NCBI GenBank assembly: GCA_949592205.1
Contig: CATIUR010000006.1
Location: forward strand, 67,266,001-67,330,000
Length of the DNA: 64,000 bases
Source: Helichrysum umbraculigerum
Taxonomy: Eukaryota; Streptophyta; Magnoliopsida; Asterales; Asteraceae
Direction of reading: 5' to 3'
Shown: in pieces, positions 22,588 through 34,265 of the stretch
How the letters are laid out: each line of letters opens with the position of its first letter
How positions within the stretch are numbered: position 1 is the first letter of the stretch
Translations under genes and position numbers: made by a program
The notes under the pieces: generated by a model
The model's database searches: none
Told to the model about the DNA's origin: nothing
What the model saw: only the letters and a program-made list of their open reading frames with translations

Positions 22588-24610
22588 TGTAACATCCTCA
22601 AAAGTGGCCTAGTTGAAATACGGTATTTCCCTAATTTAATTGTTATTTAAATTGTATTTTAAATACTTGGTATAGTTCGATAGCTAAATTAATAGGTCAA
22701 TTGGTCAATTGGCTTGTTGTGATAAATAATTTATTACATGTTTTAAATCTATTTAGTTGACGGTATAATAAAAACTTATTTCTCGCAAATGGTTTTTAGG
22801 TTCCAGACAATAGATTTAGGACGGGTATAATTTATACCCAAAAATGGTGAGTCATAAAGATCAGGTCGACACCTGTTTCTTTATTTTGACACAACACCAT
22901 TTTGTTCCCTGATCTTTTGCTTCCACCACTTGAACACACATTCTCAATCAAATTAATACACAATCTGATTTCATCAAGTTAAGGGTGTGATTTTGATTCC
23001 CTTGTGTTCTTCCACTTCATTGTATCATCTTCATCATCTCCATTGTAAGTGAAATTACCTCCATTTTATGTATGAACTTGAGTTGATTGAATTGGTTGAA
23101 TTAATAGGATGAAATGTTGAGTTTGAGTTAAACTATGTTTGAATGTGTTTGTGTGTTGATTATAAACTGAATTCATGTTCAATTAAGATGAATCAATTGT
23201 GTGTTCATATGTGGAATTGAAGGATTTGGGTTTTATTGAAAATTAGATTGAACATTGGTGCATGTGAGAATCTAAGTGTTTGATGATGTTATTAGTTGTT
23301 GCAATATGTTTGTACATGTTTATAGTGGTCAATTACATGTTAAAAATCGAGTTTGGATGCTGTGTTGGTCAAAAATTGGTGTTTTGGTTCGTGCTTGATC
23401 GTGCAGGAAAAACCTGCTGCTGTTGCACAGGGATTCAAAGGGAATACGGTCGTATTCCCATTAATACGGACGTATTCCCGGGAATACGGCGTATTCCCTA
23501 GCGTATTCGTTGGCGTATTCCTTAATTTCAGTTCTGTTTTGGAAATTGCTTGGGAATACGGCGTATTCCTCTGAATACGTACGTATTCCCGTGAATACGG
23601 ACGTATTCATTGGAATACGGACGTATTCCCACTGTTTTGCTGAACTTACTATTTTAACTTGCTAGAATTGTGTTAATCAACTTGTATATTATCTTTATGA
23701 TACTTAATGCCTGCTGAATTGATATTAAGTGTTTAATGAAAGTTAGATATCATATGAAATGAGTATTAACTTATAATTCTCTTGTGTTCTCAGATACACC
23801 GAAGACTCAGTAATATAAGAACTCTGAGTGGAGACATTGACGTCTAGGGTGAGTGGATCTTGGACTCTCAGTCTAATTTGGTTGTAACAATATGGTTACA
23901 ACGGGTAAATGTGAATTTACTGTTTTCATTGTTAAGTTAATATTTTGCCATGATGGTTATATTTAGCTTAATAATTGGTGTCCTTGATTGCCTTGATGGT
24001 TGTGGACTATATGAATGTCGGGGGTCAACGTGTGTTGGGTTTGTGTACTATTACTTTGGACATCATAAGTGCTTTGTACATGTGTTGTTCACTGAAATTA
24101 TGTTGTAAGTAGAAATAGTACCAAGCTATCGGTTTAGCCACTGATTTGGCCTTCAGTTGGTTATAAGTGTTACTTGGGGAACCACCGCGGCATGAGGGTA
24201 CTCCAAGGACCACCGATCCTTCATGATTAACTGTTGCTATGCTTTGCTGTATTCATTTGTTAAGCTAAGTTAGGTGATAGTTTGAGATTTATTCACTTAG
24301 CTTCGTGCTAATCCCTCATTACTTCTTGCAGGTTTACTTTGGTATGTGGGTGGGCAAGAAGTACCATAGGAATGGAATGTTTGACAGGCTCACTCTGTTG
24401 TGTTAACTATGTTAATGTTATGACATATGTTTTGGATTTCTATAACACTAAACTTATCGTGTGTAATGTCTAGGATAATCTGGTTTAAAGACTGTATGTA
24501 TTTGGATTGCCATTTTGAAAAGTAAATATGCAATCCAATGTTTTGTATCTAAACTTACGCTTCCTTTAAAAAAAAAAATATATCCTTGTATTTTCGAGTA
24601 GGGTGTTATA
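22588..24610 (+). repeat. G1 3' LTR (2023 bp, uninterrupted)
   Basis: TGTAACATCC to GTGTTATA. Palindrome array at 23440-23630. Serves as the intact reference that shows where E5 entered the 5' LTR. Confidence 0.95.
23440..23630. repeat. Palindrome array, second copy, in G1 3' LTR
   Basis: Same as 14197-14387, with no visible change between the two LTRs. Confidence 0.9.
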
Positions 24611-24754
24611 ATACGTAATTCTCATCTTGAGAAAATACATTATTTAAGTGAAAAGAAATGGTTCAATTAAATTCGCCATTAATTAAGTTAAAAATATGAA
24701 GAAACAAACTAAAACGCTCGACAAATAAACAAAGGTTGAAAGTTGAGTTGGAGG

Positions 24755-24835
24755 CCCAACCGCCGGTTGGGTGTGCGTGGGCCGCAAGGTCGGCTAGCCC
24801 AACCGCCGGCTGAGCAGTCCAACCGTCGGTTGGAC
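24755..24835. repeat. Palindromes in solo LTR E6
   Basis: CCCAACCGCCGGTTGGG (24755-24771) and GTCCAACCGTCGGTTGGAC (24817-24835) are perfect, with a degenerate copy between them. The two differ by paired changes at the stem ends. Unlike the other LTRs, this array lies just before the TATA-like site. Confidence 0.85.
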
Positions 24836-26401
24836 GGTTGAGTATATATTTCCTTATTTTGCAACCCTAAATGATTTTACAACTCCAAACTCGTTTCTCA
24901 GTTGATCCTATCTGATTTCTAGACGAAAATTCGTATCAAACAACTCAAAACTCAAGGGTTTTAATCCCTTAATCACATTTATCAACCAAAATAGTGTTAT
25001 ACGTGATCGGTGGTAAGTTTTCAATGATCTATGCTCGATTTTTTTACGGATTCTTCTGGAAACATGGTCTAGAGTCTGATTAGTTTGTTTCTTACGGATT
25101 CTAAGAAGAAACACTCATCATACATGTGCTAAGTCGGTAGATCTCTAACTTAATCTGTTAATTCTATCGTATTTAGTGTTAAATCGAATTATTTATCCGT
25201 TGGAATCCAAACTTTGAAGAATTGTGGATGATTTGGGTTTAGGAATATGTTTAACTGATGGTGCAATAAGTTTTGATCATAGTTGTTGATTGTTATTTGT
25301 GAAAAATGATTAGTATCGAATTATGGTTAAATAAAGATTCGGTTTTTGGACAGATTTTGTGGTCGATTTTGTGGAGTCATAACTCGGTTAATATTAGATG
25401 ATTTTGTACGTTTCTGGAGTCTAAAATTAAGTTCAAAGAATCTATTTTCTACTTCAATTGGTTTCGTGTCAAAACATTTAATATTGATAAGTCGAAAGTT
25501 TATTTCAAGTCCAGTGGTCAAAACTTAGTTTTCGGTTTATAAGATAGGTCAACTTTAAAGCATGATAACGTATTCCATTTTTCAAATTAAATTCTGAAAC
25601 TTTTTATGAAGTAACTTAAGTGTGTCAACAGTCTAGTAAAAAAAGATAAGAATTTTTGAAGTTTGCTAAGTGTGGTATCTTTTATAAACTATTTAATGTG
25701 TCAAGGCTACAACTTTTTGTGACCAAGCTATTTGGGGAAATTTCTAAAAACATAAGTTAATGAGATTAAATATGAAATAATTATCGTAAGTTCATAACTC
25801 TTTAAAGAATATGTGGTTAAAATTTGGAAGTTAAATAAAATCGTTTGGACATGATTCAAGGTAGTCAAAATGACGTTAAATATCAATTATCGATACTAGG
25901 AGTTTTAATTAGTATGGAAGGAGTCTTAAGATTCGTTAAGCCACAAGAGGAAGTTAGGAAGAGGGTTTCTAGAATTTGTGAATGATTTATCAAAATAGGA
26001 TACAATGGAAAGGTATTTTGCCTTGTCTAGATTGTGACCTATGTGTATACATGTGTATTTGTAGATTATTGAACAGACTAAATTCGAGGAATTTTCACTG
26101 AGACAGTTAGTGGACATTAAACTAGAAACCCTTGCAATACATTAAACTTTTCGTTTCATGTTACTTTATTGGGAAAGACGTGTTTTGCATTAGCTACTTT
26201 TGGGTGAAATGAAACATATATTTGATTGTGAGACTTGTTCATTGCTAATGTGTACGTCCATGGCACAAACCACTATTTGTGTCGGGCGATGTCACAACGC
26301 ATTGATTGAATTTCATTTAGTAAATTATATATTTCGATGTGTTGTGATCTAGTCGTAGTTGTGCCCCGTTGTTTCCGCTTTAAACGGGGTGTGACAATTA
26401 G

Positions 26402-28435
26402 GGGCCTCTATAAGCTAATTGAAAACTTATTAAGAGTTTTTATGTACATATTTTTCAAAGAAACCGTACTTAATATGCTTTGCCAAATCAGGATTATTTT
26501 GTACAAAGCTTAATTATCGAAAGACGAGAACAAATTAGAACAAATAGATTGACTCTAATTCAACCAAAGTGGTTATAATGTTACTTTTACATTTACATAT
26601 TTTATAGTTACGTTGTTGAACTTTTCGTCATAGTCAAAATAATACGTGAACAAGTTGACCCCAATATAATGATGTAATTGTGCCTAAACAAACTAAGGCT
26701 AAAAGCCTAAAAGTAAATAATTATTGCAAGTTAGATCCAACGATGTCTCTCAAACTTTATTGAGAGAGACATAAATAATGTAGTTGATTGATGTAAGACC
26801 ACCAAACTACTTGGTAATTCCCTTTTTCCACAAATGTTATTCACACGTTGAAACTTCAAATAAATCTCTAAAGTGTTTCGTGTTGAAGGCTTAAGTAGGT
26901 ACTAAGAGGACATTATTATTAGCATAAGAATGCACGTGATAAACAAATATTACTGCATTTAACATTTAATGGTAGGGGTGGCTCAAGGGTAAGGCCAGTA
27001 AAACTACCGCTGTAGGCCCTCGATTTCTTAAGGCCTCGAAATTTTGATGTCGTGTATTAAATATAGGATAACAATAACAATTCTTCAACATTTTTTTTGC
27101 ATTTTAAAGCAACAAATAATATAATCTCTAATAGATTTAGTCTAATTTATGTGACAAAACGACATCATAAGTTTGAATCGTAAAATATTAGGTCCTTTTT
27201 GTCACTAATCTCTATAAAAGTGATTTCGATAAGGGTTAATAGACAGATAGGGTATCAAATTTCCACAAAATGTTCAATCTAAGGAACAATATATTTTTTT
27301 AAAACATAAAGTAACTTAACTTTTAAACTTTGTCACCTATGTGAAAAATGAAACTAATTAACAACTATAGAGTTTTATAAACTTTAGTTATCCTTAGACT
27401 CATTACGTATAGTTATGATTGATTTAAGTAAACACTTTTATATCATTCCCTAAATTGAACATTTTGTGAAAGTTTGATGTCCTTGTTGTTAACCCTTTCG
27501 ATAAAAAGGTGAACTCGTTTTATTTTTCACGTCTTTAAACTCGTTTTATTTTTCACGTCTTTAATAGACTCTTCGTAATAAACCGCACGAATTTGATTAA
27601 ATTTGCATAAAAAGGGGTACAAAAATTTTATATCAAATCGATAAAGCCTCACATATTAAGTTCGCTTTAGGCTCCATAAAGGCTTGAGCCGCTCCTGTTT
27701 AATTAATGGTATGAGTCAAAATATATGTTGAATTTGTGACATTAATCAATTCCGAAATAGTAGATTTAGGGAAGAAAAATTGGTGAACCAATAGCTGAAC
27801 ATTTCCTAAATGGGCAATGTTTTTGGTCGTTATCGTACGTACAGTATAAAATATTGGAATTGCGAGTGAAATGTCTTATATTAGGTAGCAAGTTAGTTGC
27901 ACTAATGTCTAATGTCATCGTTATTTTACCATAATTTACTTCGTCATTTAAAATTTCTAAGTAGCACTATAAAAATAGATAAAAAATTGTTCCGTATAGG
28001 CCTCAAAAGAACCCATATACCTGGCCCTAACCACAAATAAGTCGAGTTCAGCTCAAGTTTGATAGGACTAAAACATGACGAAGGTAAGTTCGACCTCAAA
28101 TTGATGGATTAGAAAATGTCTTCAATTTTGAAGATGATTTTTTAAGTTCTTTTCTCTTTAAAGCGTTGTTCACAAGTTTTTTTTAACACGAGTTAAAGTG
28201 GTCATTTAAAAAGATCACACGTATAAAGCACGTACAAAACAATGTTGTGAACTATTGTTCGGATCTATGTAAATTGCTCTGATAAATCGTCGATCGATAT
28301 GATCATGCGTTTATAGTTGATTTCATTTCGCTAAAGGATGCATACTCTTTGTGTTTTCTGCTTTAATATCAATATAACGTGTGATATGTCGTTTGATCCT
28401 GTTTGAAAGCTGTAATTGGATCAAAGGGTGTGTTC
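26402..28435. other. Intergenic DNA between the two nests
   Basis: No gene. Contains the hAT-like element at 26973-27697, within which a 26-bp unit is tandemly duplicated at 27512-27563. The rest is AT-rich. Confidence 0.6.
26973..27697. mobile_element. Probable hAT-like non-autonomous element
   Basis: Left end TAGGGGTGGCTCAAG; reverse complement of the right end CAGGAGCGGCTCAAG: 12 of 15 positions agree and both fit (C/T)AGNGG. The flanking octamers TTTAATGG and TTTAATTA agree at 6 of 8 bases, so the duplication is imperfect or the ends are misplaced by a base or two. Non-coding, 725 bp. Confidence 0.5.
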
Positions 28436-28440
28436 ATAGT

Positions 28441-30509
28441 TGTAACATCCTCGAAATGGACCTAGATGTTTATATATTAATTCTTGATTTAAATATGTAT
28501 TTAAATTTGTTTGGAAATAATATTGTTTGAAATAGTTGAAATAATTGGAATATGAGTCGAATATTCCAATGTGATAAGTGAATTATTAATTGTTGTAAAT
28601 TAATATAGTTGACGGTGCAATAAAATGTTTGGACTCGCAAATGGTTTTCGGGTTCCAGACGATAGATTGAGATTGGGTATTAAATTATACCTGTATATTG
28701 AAGGCGGTTTGTGAACCGACTATATATTTAACTTTCCTTTTTAGGAAAGTTCATTTAGAAACTTCAAAACTCACAGAAACTCTCAGAAAACCTCCAAATC
28801 AAATTAGAAATCAAATCAGGAAGTTGTGATTCTCGTGAAACTTCACCATGGACAGATTATCATCAGTATATTCTTCAATCAGTAAGTGTTCTTAAGTATT
28901 TAAGAATTTGATTTTGATTGAAATAGGGTGAATTGATGATTTTGAAGAATTAGATGTTAGAAATGATGTTATAACTGTTATATAATGTTTATACGAAGTT
29001 AATTGTGATATATAACGGTTTGAAATCGAGTTTTGAGTGTTTTGGGTATTAAACCCGTAGGTTAGGGTTTGATCAGGGATGAAGATGAGCTGAAAAAGGC
29101 TCAAACGCGATCCCAGAACCCTAGCCAGGATCGCGTTCGTTAGTTATAAAAGGAATCGGACGAGTTTTGTTCTTGGGAACGCGATCCCAAGAATTTGTCC
29201 GGATCGCGTTGCTTAGTTATAATTTGTCACAGAATGATTTTACAAAGAGGAACGCGATCCCACCATTGTTTTCTGGATCGCGTTTGTCAGTACTTTTTGT
29301 AAAATTTCAAAAGTGCATAAGTGTTTAGTAGTGATTTTTGCCACGGAAAAATTGACAAATTGTCTTTAAACTCCGATTGGGCTGAAATTTACATGGTCAC
29401 TCGAAAACGGCCCACTGATCAAAGCTATATACTATAGCCTAGTCAGTTTTTGGACATTCGGGGTCGTTTAGGGGTCGAAAATGGCATTTTACAGTTTTTG
29501 GACCTTATTTCGGGACTTTTTGATTTTGTTCCGAATTGAACTTTTGTTTGCTGTGATCTTAGAGATCATTGGATTCATGTAATTATGTTATGATTGTGTA
29601 ACGATATTAATTACCTAAGTATTATCAGTTGAGACAAGTTACTAACTTATTGTTTAATTGATTGTATTCTCAGATGTGGAGAAGGCTCAGTAATATTAGA
29701 CTTCTGAGCTTGCGGCTGAGGTAGTCGGTGAGTGGATCTGTAACCTCAGTGTGATTTAGTTGTAATGATTTGATTTACAACAAGAAATTTATAGTATTAC
29801 TTTGATATGATGCATCTGTTGAGATATCTTGCTATGATAGTTTAAATAGTTGCTTACTTGGCTGATTGAGCTAATATGTAAGATTCTGAGGTCAACTTGA
29901 TTTGATGGTTGGGCTTGTTGTTGTTGTAGACGACAGGAGATCTCGGAAACTTGAAATGTTGGTTTAGAGATCTAGGTCGTGTGTGATCGACAACAAGTTA
30001 TCGGTAGATCGGTATGGGCCAATACAGATGATTGATAAGAGTTCCTTGAGTGCCAAACCGGTATTAGGGTGTCTCAGGGACCACCGATCCTCATGATGTT
30101 GCGTGTATGACATTGATTGGATGTCGAGTGATTGATTGATTTTCTGTTTATTGTAATTTGATGTAAACAGATTGTTATGCTAGGTTGGACTGTTGATTAT
30201 AGTTTCATTCACTTAGCTTTATGCTAACTCCACCACAGTTCTTCCTGCAGGTTGTAATAGATGGGACATATTGGGCAGGGCAGGAAGTGTTTTGACTGGA
30301 TGGAATGTTTGACAGGCTTTTACTCTGATGTTATTTTGATAACTAAAGAGACGTTTTGAATTATATAACACCGAGTTTGTTGAAATGTCATGTATTTAGT
30401 TTGAAAAAGTTTATTGACATTTTGAGTACATTGACAGTATGTTTTAAATATACGCTTCCGAGTCGCCATTATTATATTAATTGTTTATAATGAAACGAGG
30501 GGTGTTATA
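28441..30509 (+). repeat. E1 5' LTR
   Basis: TGTAACATCCTCG to GGGTGTTATA. TATA-like CTATATATTT at about 28720, donor-like CAGTAAGTG at 28882, hairpins 29104-29284, conserved block 29371-29485, 54-nt presumptive exon 29674-29727, donor GTGAGT at 29728, acceptor TTCCTGCAG ending at 30250. Confidence 0.95.
29104..29284. repeat. Three AACGCGATCC/GGATCGCGTT hairpins in E1 LTR
   Basis: Stems of ten or more bases, loops of about 13-16 bases that differ between the copies. Repeated at 55308-55488 in the 3' LTR. The same stems occur four times in the internal region of E3. Confidence 0.9.
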
Positions 30510-30512
30510 AGT

Positions 30513-30524
30513 TGGTATCAGAGC
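30513..30524 (+). promoter_or_regulatory. E1 primer-binding site
   Basis: TGGTATCAGAGC, initiator tRNA-Met type, three bases past the 5' LTR. Confidence 0.9.
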
Positions 30525-32232
30525 AATAGTTTGGGTGAATTGGACATGATAGAATGTTCAATCCTAAACTTTGATTGAGTTGAGTCAAACATTCCAGTGG
30601 GTGTGGGTTTAGTTGATTAGTGAATGTGTGAGAAAGTAGTTAGTTGAATATGTACTAACCTTTAACAAGTTGTGAAGTTGTTGTTTGATTGCAGAGACGG
30701 AGGAACATGAGTATCTGACTGGTATATTTCATGTTTCCTCAACACTCGTGGGTTTAAGATTTGTCAGGTAATCTTCGATAAGCCTGTGTTAATTTAAATT
30801 AACTTGAATTGTTTACTCTGTTATGTTGAGTAAGCTTTGTTGTGAAGTTAATTGAGTCAGACTGATATGATTCCCCAGTTTTGAGTCAACTAATGATTGC
30901 TATATGTTGACATGAGGAGAGAAATGTTAAATGAGATGTTTATTGTTGTTCATTGTTGTGAGTATTTCTGATTGAATTGAAAATGCAGAAATGTGGTTAA
31001 GTAAGCAGAAAAGAATTGATTAAGGTTTTAGCAAGATTGATGTTGGAACCTAAGGAGTGTCTTTATTGGTGAGACAAGATAATTGATAGTATTATATTAG
31101 TAGATTGGTTTACAGGGTGTGATTTGAATTCTGTTTAAGAACTGTGGTGTCATTTGATTTGAGGATGACTGCTAATTGAGAAAATATGTGGTTATGTGAC
31201 TACATGATATGTTTTGATTGTAGTTAAACACTTGAGTTAAACCAAGATGAATAAGTTTATGAGGAAAATAACTTATGATAAAGCTAAATTGAATGAGAAA
31301 GTGATAGGTCTTTCTAGTCAATTGTGAATTAGTAAATGAAATGTTTATAGTAACATGATTGAGTAGGCTTGTTGTGACAGTGATGCTTTGTGACACCCGG
31401 TCAAAATAACCCAAAATTAGCACCTAATTTAAACTTTTAAAACACGTAATTACATACGTGTCAATACTCAAGTACACAAGTATTATATATATATATGTAT
31501 ATATATAAACCGAAACGATTAATTAATAATCGCAAATACACGAATTTAACAAAACGTAGAAACTCAAAATGAAAGCGAGCGAAAAACATGTTCAAACAAA
31601 GTATTATTATTGAGAATAATAACTACGTACTCCGAAAATTATTTAAATACATTTTAGATACAGAAAACTATCCGTGTATTTTGAGTTAAACTAAGATATA
31701 TTTTTATATCTCATTGAAAGTATTTTTATAGAATATTTCAATTATAAATGTATACGATATAATATTTAGAAATTTTCCATTTTAAAATATTATACTACAT
31801 TACGATCGGGTACACGAACACGGGTCGAGAATTACCTATCTACCTCAATAATTGAGGCCGGTTATAATACCCGACCTTAATTATTTGATACACACACACA
31901 CTCACATTTCAATCTCAATCTCTCGCTCTCTTTTCTCTCGGTTCAAACCCAAACAACAACAACACAACATCATCAACAACAATCATAATCATAATCTGGA
32001 TCATCATCATCTCCATCCTTGTTCATCATCATCATCATCGTGTTCTTCATCATCACCACCTCACGGTTTCGTTTTCAAAAATTGTAAGGAATCATTTCGT
32101 TTTTCTTTCTAATTCATGTTTAAATTACGTAGCATAACATGTACTAGCTTAGTATTAAGTTATTGGTTGCGGAATTTGGATTTAAAACGGGTTTTGTAAA
32201 CATTCTGTACGAACAGAGTCGAACCAGACACG

Positions 32233-32482
32233 TGAATCCGGCGGATTCGGGTGAATCCGGCGGATTCCTGCCCAAACCCAATGAATACGGCGTATTCGGG
32301 TGAATACGGCGTATTCCCCACACCTTGAACCCAATCCGACTTATGAGACATTGAATACGGCGTATTCAAGGGAATACGGCGTATTCCCCTAAAAATCACT
32401 GAATCCGGCGTATTCAACCCAATACGGCGTATTCCCCTCAAAATCATTGAATCCGGCGGATTCATTTGAATCCGGCGGATTC
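32233..32482. repeat. Palindrome array in E2 5' LTR (GAATACGGCGTATTC and GAATCCGGCGGATTC)
   Basis: About eleven palindromic units of 15 bp. Two stem versions occur, differing by a paired change at position 5 (A/T to C/G), and one hybrid unit (GAATCCGGCGTATTC). Second copy at 49498-49746. A 185-codon minus-strand frame across it encodes only the repeat. Confidence 0.9.
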
Positions 32483-33109
32483 CCCCGTCATATTTCATGA
32501 TCCAACGGATCAATAAACTAGCCCTGCGAATTCTAGCTAAAACAGAAAACATAAATTTTCGAAAACGTCGACGATTTAACAACTTAAAACAGGGTAGCTT
32601 CTCGATGAAAAATTTATTGTAACGGATTGGGCTCAAATTCGCTCGGTCATTCAAAAACAACCCAATGGACAAGGCTAAGTACCTTAGCCTAGTCAGTTTT
32701 AGGCCATCCGGAGTCATCTAGGGGTCGAAAATGGCGTATTTCGGTTTTCGGACTCGTGCCAAATTTTGTAACTTATGAAATAAAGAGTAACGGATATAAT
32801 GAAACTTCAAATGTAATACAATTCTAATACATTGAACATAATTAACTTAACGAACAACTAAACAAACGAATTATTACGCGTACACTTACAAATATATAAT
32901 CTCACGTGTTTAGGACACTAGGGGATTACACTTGGAATACGTGCGCACATTAGGATTGCTTGCTCAACAGGTGAGTCTCACTGCCCCTTTTTACTGTTTT
33001 ACTTTGGGGGAGGTGCATCACTTGTTTACTGAATATATTGTTTACAAAATATATTTGTTACTGCTACTGCTTGTTTACTGTGTGTAATTGTTTACAAAAA
33101 TTACTTGAA

Positions 33110-33455
33110 ATACTAATACAAGTACAAAATGTATTGTTTTACTGACCTTAATACAAATACAAAATGTATTATTTTACAAATTATAATACAAATACAAAAT
33201 GTATTATTTTACTGATTTGAATACAAGTACAAAATGTATTGTTTTACTGACTTTAATACCAGTACAAAAGGTATTATTTTACAAACTATAATACAATTAC
33301 AAAATGTATTATTTTACTGATTTGAATACAAGTACAGAATGTATCTTTTACCCACTTTAATACCAGTACAAAAGGTATTATTTTACAAACTATAATACAA
33401 GTACAAAATGTATTATTTTACCGACTTTAATCCAAATACAAAATGTATTAATTAC
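33110..33455. repeat. Tandem hairpin array in the downstream part of the E2 5' LTR
   Basis: About nine units of roughly 36-40 bp with stem AATACA/TGTATT and loop such as AGTACAAAA, separated by TTTTACTGA-type spacers. In two units the stem is AATACC/GGTATT, a paired change. Second copy at 50374-50715. Confidence 0.85.
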
Positions 33456-34253
33456 CAACGTATTGCCTTACTGAACTGCATGAGTTTCTATTTAATCCAA
33501 TGAAGTCCTCTGATTATAGTCGTCAGTTATATGATAAGCGCGAATTTTAGTATATGGATCCATATGGGACAGACAATCCCCGCCTGGGGTGGTAGCTCCA
33601 CCACGAACCGCACTAGTATAAACAGGCGTTTCTTATTCGTTTGATATGAGTATTTTTGGATTAGTACTCACGGGGGCAAAAACTACAGACGTGTTAAGCT
33701 TCGACTATAATGGCTCATGGCATGGCAATTGATTGACCGACTACACCCACTGTACTATGTTTGTGAAATACTGGATTACTGACTTACTACTATTGTACAA
33801 TTATACATTACTGTTTTACTATCGTAAATGATTTATTTACTGATTTACGCAAACTGTTTACTACTGTACATACAAACCTGTGAGATTCACCAACCTTTTG
33901 GTTGACCTTCTTAGTGATGTATTCTCAGGTACACAGCAACAGTAGGGTTGCTCTGTAAGGATGGCCGCAGGATATGCTAAGCTAGAATGAGTCGCATGCA
34001 TAAACACTTGAAGATTTTATTGGCATAATCTTTTGTACTTTGATTATGTGTTTAAAATCTTTTGATTAAATTTGCGAACTCGCAATGATGTACTACTTAT
34101 AACTTAAAACCTTGTACTACTTTTGTTATACTGTAATGTATTTCTAAAACGTCTCATTTAGAGTCGTTTGCTTGTACTTTGGTGTTTTGATATTTGATTA
34201 GTGACACCCAAAACTTGCTTCCGCAAAGCATTAAATTTGGGGGTGTTACAGAT

Positions 34254-34265
34254 TGGTATCAGAGC
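34254..34265 (+). promoter_or_regulatory. E2 primer-binding site
   Basis: TGGTATCAGAGC three bases after the 5' LTR. Confidence 0.9.

Larger units (their letters stand above)
13345..24610 (+). mobile_element. G1: Ty3/gypsy chromovirus (Tekay/Del-like), defective, TSD ATACG
   Basis: LTRs TGTAACATCC...GTGTTATA at 13345-17750 and 22588-24610, perfect target duplication ATACG (13340-13344 and 24611-24615), tRNA-Met-type primer site after the 5' LTR and polypurine tract before the 3' LTR. Order gag, protease, RT, RNase H, integrase, chromodomain, as in Ty3/gypsy chromoviruses. The 5' LTR is enlarged only by solo LTR E5. Apart from that insertion the two LTRs differ by roughly three substitutions and a TA/A-run length change, so insertion is recent, yet the coding region has two stops and a frameshift. 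Confidence 0.95.
13243..26396 (+). mobile_element. E6: solo LTR, split by element G1
   Basis: Starts TGTGACAACCGTCACC at 13243 and ends CGGGGTGTGACA at 26396, with perfect 5-bp flanks ATTAG (13238-13242 and 26397-26401). Removing G1 and its duplicated ATACG leaves about 1.88 kb. No partner LTR, primer site or coding region, so it is a solo LTR left by recombination. It carries palindromes at 24755-24835, a TATA-like GTATATATTT at about 24843 and a GGTAAGTTT donor-like site at 25012. Confidence 0.85.
31389..34250 (+). repeat. E2 5' LTR
   Basis: TGTGACACCCGG to GGGGGTGTTACA. TATA-like GGTTATAATACC near 31858, CT/CA-rich presumptive exon, donor GTAAGG at 32084, palindromes 32233-32482, conserved block 32621-32735, 57-nt presumptive exon 32914-32970 ending CAACAG, donor GTGAGT at 32971, hairpin array 33110-33455, acceptor TTCTCAG ending at 33928. 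Confidence 0.93.

Noticed and set aside
28441..30509. E1 LTR as a gene with protein product (ATG at about 28847 followed by a GTAAGT site)
   Set aside because: Only a short frame before the donor-like site and no conserved continuation; a non-coding leader is the simpler reading.
32160..32717. 185-codon minus-strand frame in the E2 LTR (again at 49424-49981) with repeated RRIxLNTPDS peptides
   Set aside because: The peptide repeat is just the GAATACGGCGTATTC palindrome array read in one frame; no domain, no start context, and it runs against the LTR direction.
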